A DNA stretch of 64,000 nucleotides from Pseudoalteromonas luteoviolacea (GTDB lineage Bacteria > Pseudomonadota > Gammaproteobacteria > Enterobacterales > Alteromonadaceae): assembly GCF_021654285.1 (NCBI RefSeq), contig NZ_JAKFZS010000021.1, positions 50,460-114,459 of the forward strand. Direction: 5' to 3'. The notes beneath the pieces were generated by a model. It saw only the letters and a list, made by a program, of their open reading frames with translations, did no database searches and was not told where the DNA came from. A program made the translations under genes and the position numbers. How positions within the stretch are numbered: the stretch's first letter is position 1; each line of letters begins with the position of its first letter. Of the stretch, positions 8,394-17,063 are shown piece by piece.

Positions 8394-9386
8394 CTACTCT
8401 GCTAACGGTAATTTAAACTTTGCTAAACGGTTTCTTGGTAACCCTGAAATATCGACTGGTTGACCATCCAACTCGATACTAACCACTTGATGTTTGCCTA
8501 AAACAACAGAAAAAGGCGCTTGACCTGTCACTGTCATTGTATATCCAGCCTTTTTTACACCAAATGCAACGCGCTCTTCGGTTGCATCAAAAATTTCGAC
8601 CCAGCTATCCTCTTCAAAAAACATGACAACCGTACTTTGCTCAACTGCAGTTGCATTTGATTCAACAGCCACAATTGGCTCGTTCTGTACACTCTGACTA
8701 TTATCTTCAACTATCACTGGTGTAACTTCGGCTGTACGCTCAGGTATAGCGCCGGAATCTGACTCATTGTCTGAAACAACCTCAGCTATTTTGTCGTCAG
8801 TCAAGGGCTGCTGCTCTGATGCAGGCGTATTCAAGTTAGCTGTGTCAGTGTTTTGCACCGGTGCATTGATTGCTTGCGTATTTAAACCAGTTGAGCGCTC
8901 TAGAGTACGCGCTGCAGCTACAGAACTTGACGCTGAAGCCGGTTCAGTTAACCCACTGACGTCATCCGAGCTCTCGCCATTACTTGCCGTTTGCCACCAC
9001 CAAAATGCCGATAAGCCAACAAACACCACTAACATTAAATAGCTGACGATCATCAATCGATTATCGTTGGCTTCTTTTTCAGTGCGCCTTGAAAAACTCT
9101 TCATATTTCGCTTGTGCTCAGGGACATCTGAAGACTCATACAATGCGAGTATTTGCTCACTTTCCAAGCCTAATAAAGCACTGTAACTCTTAACGTAGCC
9201 CCGCACAAAAGTTTCAGGTCCTAGGCTCTGATACTCATCATTCTCAAGCTTGGTAATTTGCGTATGGTTTAATTTTAAACGGGCAGCAATATCCTCAAAA
9301 CTAAGGTTTTGCTCAGTTCTGGCTTTCGCTAAGGTCTGACCGAGGGACATTGACTCAGTCTTCGTTTCATTCTCTTCTAAATTCAT
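8394..9386 (-). CDS. rodZ: Cytoskeleton protein RodZ
   Basis: 330 residues. An N-terminal helix-turn-helix of the Xre type (SLGQTLAKARTEQNLSFEDI) is followed by a basic juxtamembrane stretch (SFSRRTEKEAND), one membrane segment (RLMIVSYLMLVVFVGLSAFW, about 110–130), a Ser/Thr/Glu-rich periplasmic linker and a C-terminal DUF4115 beta domain (VVMFFEEDSWVEIFDATEER). RodZ links MreB filaments to the elongation machinery and sets rod shape. The start overlaps the pilF stop by four bases (ATGA), which indicates translational coupling. Confidence 0.95.
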   Translation of the reverse strand: MNLEENETKTESMSLGQTLAKARTEQNLSFEDIAARLKLNHTQITKLENDEYQSLGPETFVRGYVKSYSALLGLESEQILALYESSDVPEHKRNMKSFSRRTEKEANDNRLMIVSYLMLVVFVGLSAFWWWQTASNGESSDDVSGLTEPASASSSVAAARTLERSTGLNTQAINAPVQNTDTANLNTPASEQQPLTDDKIAEVVSDNESDSGAIPERTAEVTPVIVEDNSQSVQNEPIVAVESNATAVEQSTVVMFFEEDSWVEIFDATEERVAFGVKKAGYTMTVTGQAPFSVVLGKHQVVSIELDGQPVDISGLPRNRLAKFKLPLAE

Positions 9387-11071
9387 AAAATATAGTTATT
9401 GGGATCTACTATTAAAATGCGTCGCCCAGGAGTTAGGGCAACATCAGGTGTTAATCTGTTCCAGCGCATCAAATCATCGATGAGTAGCTTGTGTTTCATT
9501 GCAATATCAAACAACGATTCCCCCTTGACGATGGCATGTGTCGTGTTGGGGTCATTTAAATAAACAACTTGATCAACGGACACTCTGTCTGACTTTTTCA
9601 ACGCATTCCATTTTAGCAACTTTTCGAGCTTAATATTATATTTTACAGACACACTGAATAAGTTTTCTCCCAGTTCTATGCGGTGCGTTGGCACCTTTGG
9701 AAGTAGCACTTCTTCATTTAGTAATCGCCCAGAGCTATCTGGCTCTGCATAACGAACTTGTGGCTCCTGCGAAAACGTTATTTTACTCGGGTCTACACGA
9801 TGAAACACAACCTGCTCTGAACCTGCTGATTTTTTGGTCGTTGTTGAGAAACGTACTTTCGGCTCTTCAGTCGCCTTTTTGACAACATTCTCATCCAACT
9901 TAGTTGCTTCACGGGAAGGTACTGTACTCACTGAGCGTGAACCACTCGTGAACGCTTGAGCCTCAGGTGAAACGAGCTCAGTCACTGTTGTAGTGCGATG
10001 CTGTGTTTCTGTTGTTTGAGGTGCTTCACCCCGTGTCTTTGTCAGTAATGAGCGAGTGGGTAAAGTCGTAGCTGAGTACCTTTCTTTGGGCTGATTTTGC
10101 GCTTTGTCAGCAACGGGAGCTGGTACCTTTCGCTTTATCTTAATCTGCGGATTAGCCACTACATGATTGTCATCAAGCTGAGTGATTTTATTGAGCTGAG
10201 CGGTTCTATATTGCTCTTTTAATTGCTCAAATTCACTTAAATCTAATGTATTATTCAGAACTAAACGCGCTTCAACAGAACTTGGATAAGTTTGTAATAG
10301 CAAAGCCTCTAATTCCTGAGCATATTGCAATCGACCCATTCTGGCCGACAACAGATGCTCTAGCAGCATTCCACGTGCTGATACAAACCCTTTATTGGCA
10401 TAGACCTTTAATACATCCTCAGCTCGGTGTAATTCACTTTTTGCATAAAACACACTGGCCATCAAAATCAACACAGATTGACGCTGAGAGTTATGATCTA
10501 AAGCGCGCTTCAAATAATCTAGCGCAAGGTCAAAGTTGTCTTGGCGCAGCGCACACAATGCGAGATTCTCGTAGCTCTCTGCAACACGCAGATAACTCGG
10601 AATATCAATGGCCTTAAAAAACTGTTCCGTCGCAGCATCATAGTCCCCTATGCGACATAAAAAAGCACCGTAGTTATTACGTGTGTTGGGATCATTCGGG
10701 CCATATGTTAGCGCGCTGACATACGCTGTTTGTGCCTTCTCATCTTCACCGACCTGCTCAAAGTAATAAGCAAGGGCATAATGGCTTTCAGGTAGTTTTG
10801 GAGCTAAGGTTAAAGCTCGGTCAAGGTTATATTTTGCTTGAGTATTGTTGCCCGTATTAAGGTACTGTAAGGCGAGGGCAATACGGGTTTTAGCCGCATC
10901 TTGGTTGTTGGTCTTTTTTTGCACTACCGGCTTGTTATTGTTTGCGTAACGAGTCTCCGTTACACAACCGCTTAAGCTCGAAAATATCGCGACACCACAA
11001 ATCCCGCTCAACAAACGCCGAGGTATACAAAACGCTAACTGAGTGAGTAAACCATCCTTTAAAGCAGGCAT
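9383..11071 (-). CDS. pilF: Type IV pilus stability lipoprotein PilF/PilW with two C-terminal LysM domains
   Basis: 562 residues, about twice the usual PilF length. A lipoprotein signal ends SSLSGC (Cys36). TPR repeats cover roughly residues 60–290 (for example ALQYLNTGNNTQAKYNLDRA and NNYGAFLCRIGDYDAATEQF), the part that helps PilQ secretin assembly. A long Thr/Ser/Lys-rich linker with repeated PKVRFSTTT- and PQVRYAEP-like segments follows. The end carries two LysM peptidoglycan-binding modules (THRIELGENLFSVSVKYNI and THAIVKGESLFDIAMKH). AGGTGG precedes the ATG by five bases. Position next to rodZ and rlmN is conserved for pilF. The LysM addition suggests peptidoglycan anchoring; that part is inference. 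Confidence 0.88.
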   Translation of the reverse strand: MPALKDGLLTQLAFCIPRRLLSGICGVAIFSSLSGCVTETRYANNNKPVVQKKTNNQDAAKTRIALALQYLNTGNNTQAKYNLDRALTLAPKLPESHYALAYYFEQVGEDEKAQTAYVSALTYGPNDPNTRNNYGAFLCRIGDYDAATEQFFKAIDIPSYLRVAESYENLALCALRQDNFDLALDYLKRALDHNSQRQSVLILMASVFYAKSELHRAEDVLKVYANKGFVSARGMLLEHLLSARMGRLQYAQELEALLLQTYPSSVEARLVLNNTLDLSEFEQLKEQYRTAQLNKITQLDDNHVVANPQIKIKRKVPAPVADKAQNQPKERYSATTLPTRSLLTKTRGEAPQTTETQHRTTTVTELVSPEAQAFTSGSRSVSTVPSREATKLDENVVKKATEEPKVRFSTTTKKSAGSEQVVFHRVDPSKITFSQEPQVRYAEPDSSGRLLNEEVLLPKVPTHRIELGENLFSVSVKYNIKLEKLLKWNALKKSDRVSVDQVVYLNDPNTTHAIVKGESLFDIAMKHKLLIDDLMRWNRLTPDVALTPGRRILIVDPNNYIL

Positions 11072-11090
11072 TGACCACCTTTTTGCTAAG

Positions 11091-11126
11091 ACACAGTGGC
11101 TCTATATTACCTGAAAGCCACTGTGT
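11091..11126 (-). other. Inverted repeat between rlmN and pilF
   Basis: An 11-bp perfect stem (ACACAGTGGCT with its complement) around a 14-base loop lies between the rlmN stop and the pilF start. No T-run follows on the minus strand, so it is more likely an RNA processing or stability element than a strong terminator. Confidence 0.4.
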
Positions 11127-11138
11127 TTCATCTATTTT

Positions 11139-12269
11139 TTAGCCTACTTTTACTGCTATCGAATTATCTTGGTTTTGCTGCTTTCTCACCACACGTTTGG
11201 TTCTATCAACAACATCACCCACTAATTGACCACAAGCAGCATCAATGTCGTCACCGCGTGTGCGTCGAACGATACAAGTTAGGCCCGCAGCCTGTAGCAC
11301 TTTAGAGAAGCGATCGATTCTACTATTACTCGAACGACCGTATTCATTTCCCGGGAATGGGTTGAATGGGATCAAGTTAATTTTCGATGGTGTGCCTTTC
11401 AACACTTGCACTAACTCATGTGCATGATCTGTGCTGTCGTTCACACCTTGCAGCATCACATATTCAATGGTGACATCTTTGTTTGCTTTTGAACCATCAA
11501 TATAACGACGACATGCCGCTAAAAACTCTTCAATCGGGTATTTTTTGTTGATTGGAACCAACTCGTCGCGCAGTGGGTTATTCGGCGCATGAAGAGAAAT
11601 CGCTAAAGCAACATCAATTTTCTCTTTTAAAATATCGAGTGCTGGTACTACCCCAGATGTACTTAGAGTAACTCGACGCTTTGACAAACCAAATGCCCAG
11701 TCATCCATCATTAATTCCATCGCAGGCACAACATTGTTGATGTTTAGAAGTGGTTCACCCATGCCCATCATTACAACGTTAGTAATGGGTCGCTTAGTGC
11801 TATCACCATCATGCAGACCAATGTCTGTTGCGACACGCCATACCTGACCGATGATTTCAGATACCTTTAAATTACGGTTAAAGCCTTGCTGCGCAGTTGA
11901 GCAGAAAGTGCATTCAAGCGCACACCCAACCTGAGATGATACACATAAAGTTGCACGGTCTTTTTCTGGGATCCAAACAGTTTCAACTTCTTGACCACCT
12001 TCTAGGATCATCGCGTACTTAATTGTGCCATCACTTGCGACTTGCTTGACTGAAATCTCAGGCGCTTTAATTTCGCACTGGCTCTGCAATTTAGCACGCA
12101 ACTTTTTATTGATATTACTCATATCATCAAAGTTATCGATGCCAAAGTGATACATCCACTTCATCACCTGATCGGCGCGGAATGGCTTTTCGCCAAATGA
12201 AGCAAATAACTCGCGCATCCCCTCGCGGTTTAAATCTAATAGGTTAATTTTTTTCTCAGTCGTGGCCAT
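11139..12269 (-). CDS. rlmN: 23S rRNA/tRNA adenine-C2 methyltransferase RlmN
   Basis: 376 residues, a radical-SAM enzyme that makes 2-methyladenosine at A2503 of 23S rRNA and A37 of some tRNAs. The cluster motif CxxxCxxC is CALECTFC. The methyl-carrying C-terminal Cys is in DIDAACGQL. The N-terminal helical domain (INLLDLNREGMRELFASFGE) and the GMGEPLLN motif are also present. It is separated from pilF by 67 bases containing a hairpin and has its own candidate promoter upstream. Confidence 0.97.
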   Translation of the reverse strand: MATTEKKINLLDLNREGMRELFASFGEKPFRADQVMKWMYHFGIDNFDDMSNINKKLRAKLQSQCEIKAPEISVKQVASDGTIKYAMILEGGQEVETVWIPEKDRATLCVSSQVGCALECTFCSTAQQGFNRNLKVSEIIGQVWRVATDIGLHDGDSTKRPITNVVMMGMGEPLLNINNVVPAMELMMDDWAFGLSKRRVTLSTSGVVPALDILKEKIDVALAISLHAPNNPLRDELVPINKKYPIEEFLAACRRYIDGSKANKDVTIEYVMLQGVNDSTDHAHELVQVLKGTPSKINLIPFNPFPGNEYGRSSNSRIDRFSKVLQAAGLTCIVRRTRGDDIDAACGQLVGDVVDRTKRVVRKQQNQDNSIAVKVG

Positions 12270-12308
12270 GAAACAACCTCAGTTCAGGTGACGGATTGAA
12301 CAACATAA

Positions 12309-12337
12309 ATAAAAGCGCGCAATTGTACAAAAATCAA
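12309..12337 (-). promoter_or_regulatory. Candidate sigma-70 promoter for rlmN
   Basis: On the minus strand TTGATT (12332–12337) and TTTTAT (12309–12314) are separated by 17 bases, and the -10 lies about 40 bases upstream of the rlmN ATG. Both hexamers match the consensus only in part. Confidence 0.4.
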
Positions 12338-12416
12338 TCAAACATCGCAATGATGTAATCGCTTTCAAAAACACCCCAATTGCTTTTCAAAACGATCAAT
12401 ACGTATTAAAGGGATT

Positions 12417-12441
12417 AAAAAAGGGCCCGAGAGCCCTTTTT
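12417..12441 (-). terminator. Intrinsic terminator after ndk
   Basis: A 9-bp stem AAAAAGGGC / GCCCTTTTT with a six-base loop lies just past the ndk stop. On the minus strand it ends in a run of T residues, a standard rho-independent terminator. Confidence 0.8.
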
Positions 12442-12459
12442 CATCTGCTCAACTCGAAA

Positions 12460-12891
12460 TTAACGAGTGCGTGGGCAGATTTCTTCATCGCTGAAGAAGT
12501 AAGCGATTTCGCGAGCCGCTGATTCAGTCGCGTCTGAACCGTGTACCGCGTTTTCGTCGATGCTGTCAGCGTAGTCAGCACGTAAAGTACCAGCTAGTGC
12601 TTCTGCAGGGTTAGTAGCACCCATGATTTCACGGTTCTTACGAACTGCGTCTTCACCTTCAAGAACCTGAACCATTACTGGACCAGAAGTCATGAATTCA
12701 ACTAGTGCACCGAAGAAAGGACGCTCTTTGTGCTCTGCGTAGAAACCTTCAGCTTTCTCTTGAGAAAGGTGAACCATTTTAGAAGCAACGATCTTAAGAC
12801 CAGCAGACTCGAAACGGTTGTAGATTGCACCGATGTGGTTTTTAGCTACCGCATCAGGCTTAACGATTGAAAAAGTACGCTCTAAAGCCAT
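12460..12891 (-). CDS. ndk: Nucleoside diphosphate kinase
   Basis: 143 residues, the normal length. It transfers the terminal phosphate from ATP to nucleoside diphosphates through a phosphohistidine. The active-site His is in NAVHGSDATESAAREI, and the start ALERTFSIVKPDAV is the family signature. The base and phosphate contacts in GPVMVQVLEGEDAV and GATNPAEA are intact. It is a single-gene unit with its own promoter (TATAAT, see next entry) and terminator. Confidence 0.98.
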   Translation of the reverse strand: MALERTFSIVKPDAVAKNHIGAIYNRFESAGLKIVASKMVHLSQEKAEGFYAEHKERPFFGALVEFMTSGPVMVQVLEGEDAVRKNREIMGATNPAEALAGTLRADYADSIDENAVHGSDATESAAREIAYFFSDEEICPRTR

Positions 12892-12933
12892 CTTTTTAGC
12901 TCCAATAATAATTGTTGATATTTACGGGCGCGA

Positions 12934-12939
12934 ATTATA
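12934..12939 (-). promoter_or_regulatory. -10 box of the ndk promoter
   Basis: A perfect TATAAT on the minus strand, flanked by GCGCG and CGCGC, lies 43 bases upstream of the ndk start. No good -35 is visible at 16–18 bases (closest is GGGCTT), so it is a likely but not ideal promoter. Confidence 0.55.
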
Positions 12940-13107
12940 CGCGCTTTAGACGTAAAAGCCCACACCCTTGTTAAAATACACTGTGTATTGCTCTGAATTA
13001 AACCTGATCTACGTCAAAATCCCCCTTGCTAATCTCACTTATACTGCGCCGCTTTTTAATTCCCCCAGCAGCTGGCTTGTACCCAGTTCAATGTATGAGG
13101 TCTAGAA

Positions 13108-14466
13108 ATGTTTGTACCAGAGCTACTATCACCGGCAGGCAGTTTAAAGAATATGCGTTACGCTTTTGCGTATGGCGCAGATGCAGTTTACGCCGGACAG
13201 CCAAGATACAGTTTGCGTGTGCGCAACAATGAATTTGATTTAGCGAACCTTGAGATCGGCATAAACGAAGCCCACCAGCAAAATAAAAAGCTCTATGTGG
13301 TGTCGAATATTGCACCGCACAATAGCAAGGTAAAAACCTATCTAAGAGATATTGAGCCTGTCATCGCAATGAAACCTGATGCATTGATCATGTCAGATCC
13401 TGGATTAATTATGTTAGTTCGTGAAAAATGGCCTGATATGCCCATCCACCTCTCAGTACAAGCCAATGCTGTAAATTATGCCTCGGTGCAATTTTGGGCG
13501 AATCAAGGGATTGAACGCGTCATTTTATCTCGAGAACTCTCACTTGAAGAAATCGCTGAAATTCGTGCTTTGTGTCCACAAACAGAATTAGAAGTTTTTG
13601 TTCATGGCGCACTGTGCATGGCGTATTCTGGCCGCTGCTTGCTCTCTGGTTATATTAACAAACGCGATCCAAACCAAGGGACTTGTACCAATGCCTGTCG
13701 CTGGAGCTATGATGTCAAACAAGGGCAAGAAACCGAATTAGGCGATGTCGTCCATAAAGTTGACCCAAAAGCGGTGATCCCAACGCTTGGTAAAGGTCAA
13801 CCAACCGATCAGGTGTTCATGCTAGAAGAGCAAGGCCGCCCAGGTGAGTTTATGCCTGCATTTGAAGATGAACATGGTACTTACATCATGAATTCAAAAG
13901 ATTTACGCGCAGTGCAATACGTGGATCAATTGACCAAGATGGGCGTACACAGCTTAAAGATTGAAGGCAGAACCAAATCATTTTATTACGTTGCCAGAAC
14001 CGCTCAAGTATATCGTAAAGCCATTGATGATGCCGTTGCAGGTAAGCCGTTTGACCCTAGCCTTATGCGCACGCTAGAAAACCTTGCTCACCGTGGTTAT
14101 ACCGAAGGTTTCTTAAAACGTCATGCACATCAGGATTATCAAAACTATGAATTCGGTCACTCGATTTCTGACAAGCAGCAATTTGTCGGCGAAATCTTAG
14201 GCCGAAATAATAATGGCTTGGTCGATATTGATGTGAAAAATAAATTTTGTACCGGACACAGCTTAGAGCTCATGACCCCACAAGGGAATATTGCGTTTAA
14301 CTTAGAGCATATGGAAAACAAAAAAGGTGAAACCATCACCGATGCCAAAGGCTCTGGACATATAGTGCAAATTCCATTGCCAGAAGACATCAACTTAGAC
14401 CATGCTATTTTAATGCGTAATTTGGGCACCGATGAAGACACGCGCAACCCATTTAAAAAGGCATAA
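13108..14466 (+). CDS. trhP: tRNA 5-hydroxyuridine synthesis protein TrhP (U32 family)
   Basis: 452 residues, orthologous in pattern to E. coli YegQ/TrhP, which takes part in prephenate-dependent hydroxylation of U34 in certain tRNAs. It opens with FVPELLSPAGSLKNMRYAFAYGADAVYAG, typical of U32 proteins. The family signature EVFVHGALCMAYSGRCLLSG with conserved Cys residues, then GTCTNACRW, is present, and these cysteines probably hold an iron-sulfur cluster. A good GAGG ribosome binding site precedes the ATG. The ferredoxin gene starts 3 bases after its stop codon. Confidence 0.93.
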   Translation: MFVPELLSPAGSLKNMRYAFAYGADAVYAGQPRYSLRVRNNEFDLANLEIGINEAHQQNKKLYVVSNIAPHNSKVKTYLRDIEPVIAMKPDALIMSDPGLIMLVREKWPDMPIHLSVQANAVNYASVQFWANQGIERVILSRELSLEEIAEIRALCPQTELEVFVHGALCMAYSGRCLLSGYINKRDPNQGTCTNACRWSYDVKQGQETELGDVVHKVDPKAVIPTLGKGQPTDQVFMLEEQGRPGEFMPAFEDEHGTYIMNSKDLRAVQYVDQLTKMGVHSLKIEGRTKSFYYVARTAQVYRKAIDDAVAGKPFDPSLMRTLENLAHRGYTEGFLKRHAHQDYQNYEFGHSISDKQQFVGEILGRNNNGLVDIDVKNKFCTGHSLELMTPQGNIAFNLEHMENKKGETITDAKGSGHIVQIPLPEDINLDHAILMRNLGTDEDTRNPFKKA

Positions 14467-14468
14467 AT

Positions 14469-14726
14469 ATGGCGCTGCTTATTACCAGCAAATGCATCAA
14501 CTGTGATATGTGCGACCCTGAATGTCCAAACCAAGCAATTTACATGGGCAGTAAAGTATATGAAATTGACCCAGATAAATGCACTGAATGTGTAGGCCAT
14601 TATGATCAACCCACATGTGTTAGCGTGTGTCCTATAGATTGTATTAAGCCAGACCCAAACCATTTGGAAAGCCTTGATACCTTGGCAGACAAGTACCTTC
14701 GTCTAACCGGTCAATTAGACCAGTAA
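14469..14726 (+). CDS. yfhL: YfhL-family 2[4Fe-4S] ferredoxin
   Basis: 85 residues with two cluster-binding motifs: CINCDMCDPECPN near the N-terminus, and CTECVGHYDQPTCVSVCP with the insertion between the first cysteines that is typical of the YfhL/Alvin type. It is an electron carrier in the cytoplasm. It directly follows trhP, with a two-base gap. This suggests that it supplies electrons to TrhP or its partner; this is inference from context. Confidence 0.93.
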   Translation: MALLITSKCINCDMCDPECPNQAIYMGSKVYEIDPDKCTECVGHYDQPTCVSVCPIDCIKPDPNHLESLDTLADKYLRLTGQLDQ

Positions 14727-14738
14727 CCTACCTATTGG

Positions 14739-14766
14739 CAAACACCATTATTTCAGATGGTGTTTG
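14739..14766 (+). terminator. Hairpin after yfhL
   Basis: A 10-bp perfect inverted repeat CAAACACCAT / ATGGTGTTTG with an 8-base loop lies 13 bases past the yfhL stop. The T-tract that follows is weak. Confidence 0.5.
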
Positions 14767-14930
14767 TCCATTGCGTCATGCCATTATTGCAATACTCTTC
14801 ATTATTCTCTCTATTTGTACTTTTTATTATACAAACTCCCTTATTTAGTGCTTAAGCTCTTATTTTACAATTTTGTTACTTCTCGATATACACATAAAAG
14901 CAGTACAAAAAACAATCAAGAGGATACAAC

Positions 14931-16121
14931 ATGAAATCACCTATTAATAAAATGGCCGCAGTGCTACCTGCACTCATATTCACCTCAATAATGGCCGCAG
15001 TGCTACCTGCACTCATATTCACCTCAATAACAGCCCATGCCGAGGGACAGCACCTTGATATCACGCCCATCAATTTTAACCCACAAACATTACAACAACT
15101 GGCCATCAACCCACTTATTCAAGTAGATGAAACACAGTTTATTTTTACTAATGAGTTAGTAAATGAAGACTGGAGCACTTTTCTTTACAGCGTAGCGCCG
15201 CACTTAATTGAACACCAAGATGCACTGCTACACTGGGCTGGGTATACCAGTATCAACCCCAAGTTACTGCTCGCTCTCATGGAGCATGCAAGTCAGCTCA
15301 TCAGCGCACCAAGTCAAAAGTCTTTATTGAAGCCATTCAATCATTGGTCTGAAAAAACCGGGTTCTCACAACAACTTAAAGATGTGGCATTGCAACTAAA
15401 CCAGCGTTTTTATGCCTTTGAGGAGCATGCAGCTCATCACAGTTCAATCAAGAGTAACGCAGCCACGGCCGCACTTTCGAGCTTGCTGGGCAGCCCACAA
15501 GCACTGGCCTCATTTGCATCTCAATATAAATTGTTAGTTTCAAGAGATTTATTCTCTCCCTATGAAACTACCTTCAAACCAACAAATAATATCCCCGCAA
15601 ATAGTTTTTCAATGAATTTGCCATGGCCTTCAGGTTATTCATGGACCAGTGGTGGGGCACATTCAAATACAGGCTCTGGTTACCCTTATTCATCGTTAGA
15701 TTTTAACAATGGTTCTGGTGGGTGGGGCTCCAATACCCCTTGGGTGCAAGCTTCCCATGAAGGAAGGGTCACGCGCTATTCCGCTTGTAATATCCGCGTA
15801 ACGCACCCTAGTGGATACGCGACTCAGTATTACCATATGGATAATTTACAATATAGCTCAGGCGATTACGTCTCTGCGGGTGCTTGGCTTGGACGCTATG
15901 CCAACAACCGAAATATGGCACTATGTCAAGGCGGTCAGTCTAGCGGCCCACACGTGCACTTCTCTTTACTGTACAACGGCCGTTTTGTGTCATTACACAA
16001 TGCCTATATCAGTGGTTACCGCATTGATGTTGGCAACTACAATTATGATAGTAATTGCTATCGCTTTTATTTTGAAAAGAATGGCTACAAAACCTGCGCT
16101 TGGTCTAGGTTATACCATTAA
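14931..16121 (+). CDS. LasA-type secreted M23 endopeptidase with duplicated signal peptide core
   Basis: 396 residues, a preproenzyme like Pseudomonas LasA (staphylolysin), a zinc endopeptidase that cuts pentaglycine and other Gly-Gly bonds. The signal region holds MAAVLPALIFTSI twice in tandem, then TAHAEG. A propeptide of about 180 residues follows. The mature domain starts near FSMNLPWPSGYSWTSGGAH. Zinc ligands are the His of GGAHSNTGSGYPYSS and the Asp of SLDFNNG, and the C-terminal HVHFSLLYNGRFVSL carries the remaining catalytic and metal His residues. It is probably secreted through the type II pathway. AGAGGA precedes the ATG. No immunity gene was seen nearby. Confidence 0.92.
   Translation: MKSPINKMAAVLPALIFTSIMAAVLPALIFTSITAHAEGQHLDITPINFNPQTLQQLAINPLIQVDETQFIFTNELVNEDWSTFLYSVAPHLIEHQDALLHWAGYTSINPKLLLALMEHASQLISAPSQKSLLKPFNHWSEKTGFSQQLKDVALQLNQRFYAFEEHAAHHSSIKSNAATAALSSLLGSPQALASFASQYKLLVSRDLFSPYETTFKPTNNIPANSFSMNLPWPSGYSWTSGGAHSNTGSGYPYSSLDFNNGSGGWGSNTPWVQASHEGRVTRYSACNIRVTHPSGYATQYYHMDNLQYSSGDYVSAGAWLGRYANNRNMALCQGGQSSGPHVHFSLLYNGRFVSLHNAYISGYRIDVGNYNYDSNCYRFYFEKNGYKTCAWSRLYH
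14952..15029 (+). repeat. Exact 39-bp tandem duplication in the signal peptide
   Basis: Two identical 39-base units, 14952–14990 and 14991–15029, each code for MAAVLPALIFTSI. With one unit the signal peptide would have a normal length of about 25 residues; with two it is about 38. The units have no differences, so the event is recent or kept homogeneous. Confidence 0.97.
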
Positions 16122-16145
16122 ATTTTACAATAACAAATGACGTAA

Positions 16146-16167
16146 AAGGTCGTTTATCAGCGACCTT
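16146..16167 (+). terminator. Hairpin after the LasA-like gene
   Basis: AAGGTCG / CGACCTT stem with an 8-base loop 25 bases past the stop, followed by ATTACC. A modest terminator. Confidence 0.45.
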
Positions 16168-16346
16168 ATTACCACTTTATACTCGTTATCCTGTCAAAAA
16201 CACAGCGTTACCTCACACTTTTGTATAACCATACTTTATAATTAATTTGTGATACTATTAAAATAAATTGAAAATTAAAACTAAACTTATTGTGAAAAAT
16301 ATGTATATTTAATAGTAATGGGAACAACAAGAGGTCGTCTCAAAAT

Positions 16347-17063
16347 ATGAAAGCGATTGAAACTAGCAACAAGGAAGTTAGTCTATTTGTTTTAACTCAC
16401 AACAAAACCGACACACAAGATTTTGAATTCATCCGGTTTGTAAAAATACTCGAAGCCACTAGTAGCCAGATAAAAATAGATACACGCTTACCCGACCACA
16501 CATTACGTGATCAATTTGACTTATATTTAGTTGATATCAGCCATCGCGAATGTCAAGACTTACTCAGTGCAGAAGTCAGTGCACTAGCATCACAACAAAA
16601 TGTTTTACTATTTAACGCACAAGCCAATTTGGTTAACGAGCAAACAGCACTGCTGGCACGCATAAAAGGCGTCATTTACCAGAGTACCTCTGCGGAAAAT
16701 ATTTTTAAAGGGATCCAAAGGGTACTAAATGGCGAGCTGTGGTTTTGTCGCACCTCTATCTCGCAGGCATTTAACGAACTTATCCAGCAACTGCCAAATA
16801 TGCCTCGCCCAACCTCGCTCGACGTTCAAGACTCTGAGTTAGACTTACTCACCGCCAGAGAAAAGTCTGTTATCAAGTTATTGGCGAGCGGCGCGAAGAA
16901 CGATGATATCGCAGACTCACTTAACATCAGCAGTCACACCGTCAAAACGCATATTTACAGTGCTTTTAAAAAGACCAACTCAAGAAATCGCATTGAGTTA
17001 GCCAATTGGGCACAAAAACACATTCCGCTTAACTCTGTACCGACATCGATGCAGCGTCATTAA
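16347..17063 (+). CDS. csgD: CsgD-like LuxR-family regulator of curli
   Basis: 238 residues. The N-terminal receiver-like domain is degenerate, as in CsgD. The C-terminal LuxR helix-turn-helix is clear: LLTAREKSVIKLLASGAKND, ISSHTVKTHIYSAF and KKTNSRNRIELANWAQ. The last block closely resembles the E. coli CsgD end, including the closing NWA motif. CsgD activates curli genes and matrix synthesis. In E. coli csgD heads csgDEFG; here it stands alone on the plus strand and runs into csgG, sharing the last 35 bases. GAGGTC lies 9 bases upstream of the ATG. An AT-rich 225-bp region upstream probably holds its promoter. Confidence 0.85.
   Translation: MKAIETSNKEVSLFVLTHNKTDTQDFEFIRFVKILEATSSQIKIDTRLPDHTLRDQFDLYLVDISHRECQDLLSAEVSALASQQNVLLFNAQANLVNEQTALLARIKGVIYQSTSAENIFKGIQRVLNGELWFCRTSISQAFNELIQQLPNMPRPTSLDVQDSELDLLTAREKSVIKLLASGAKNDDIADSLNISSHTVKTHIYSAFKKTNSRNRIELANWAQKHIPLNSVPTSMQRH

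Noticed and set aside
14157..14663. 168-codon minus-strand ORF across trhP–yfhL
   Set aside because: Antisense shadow of two conserved genes, with no family pattern.
14876..15109. 77-codon minus-strand ORF with duplicated peptide
   Set aside because: It repeats only because it is antisense to the duplicated signal peptide of the LasA-like gene.
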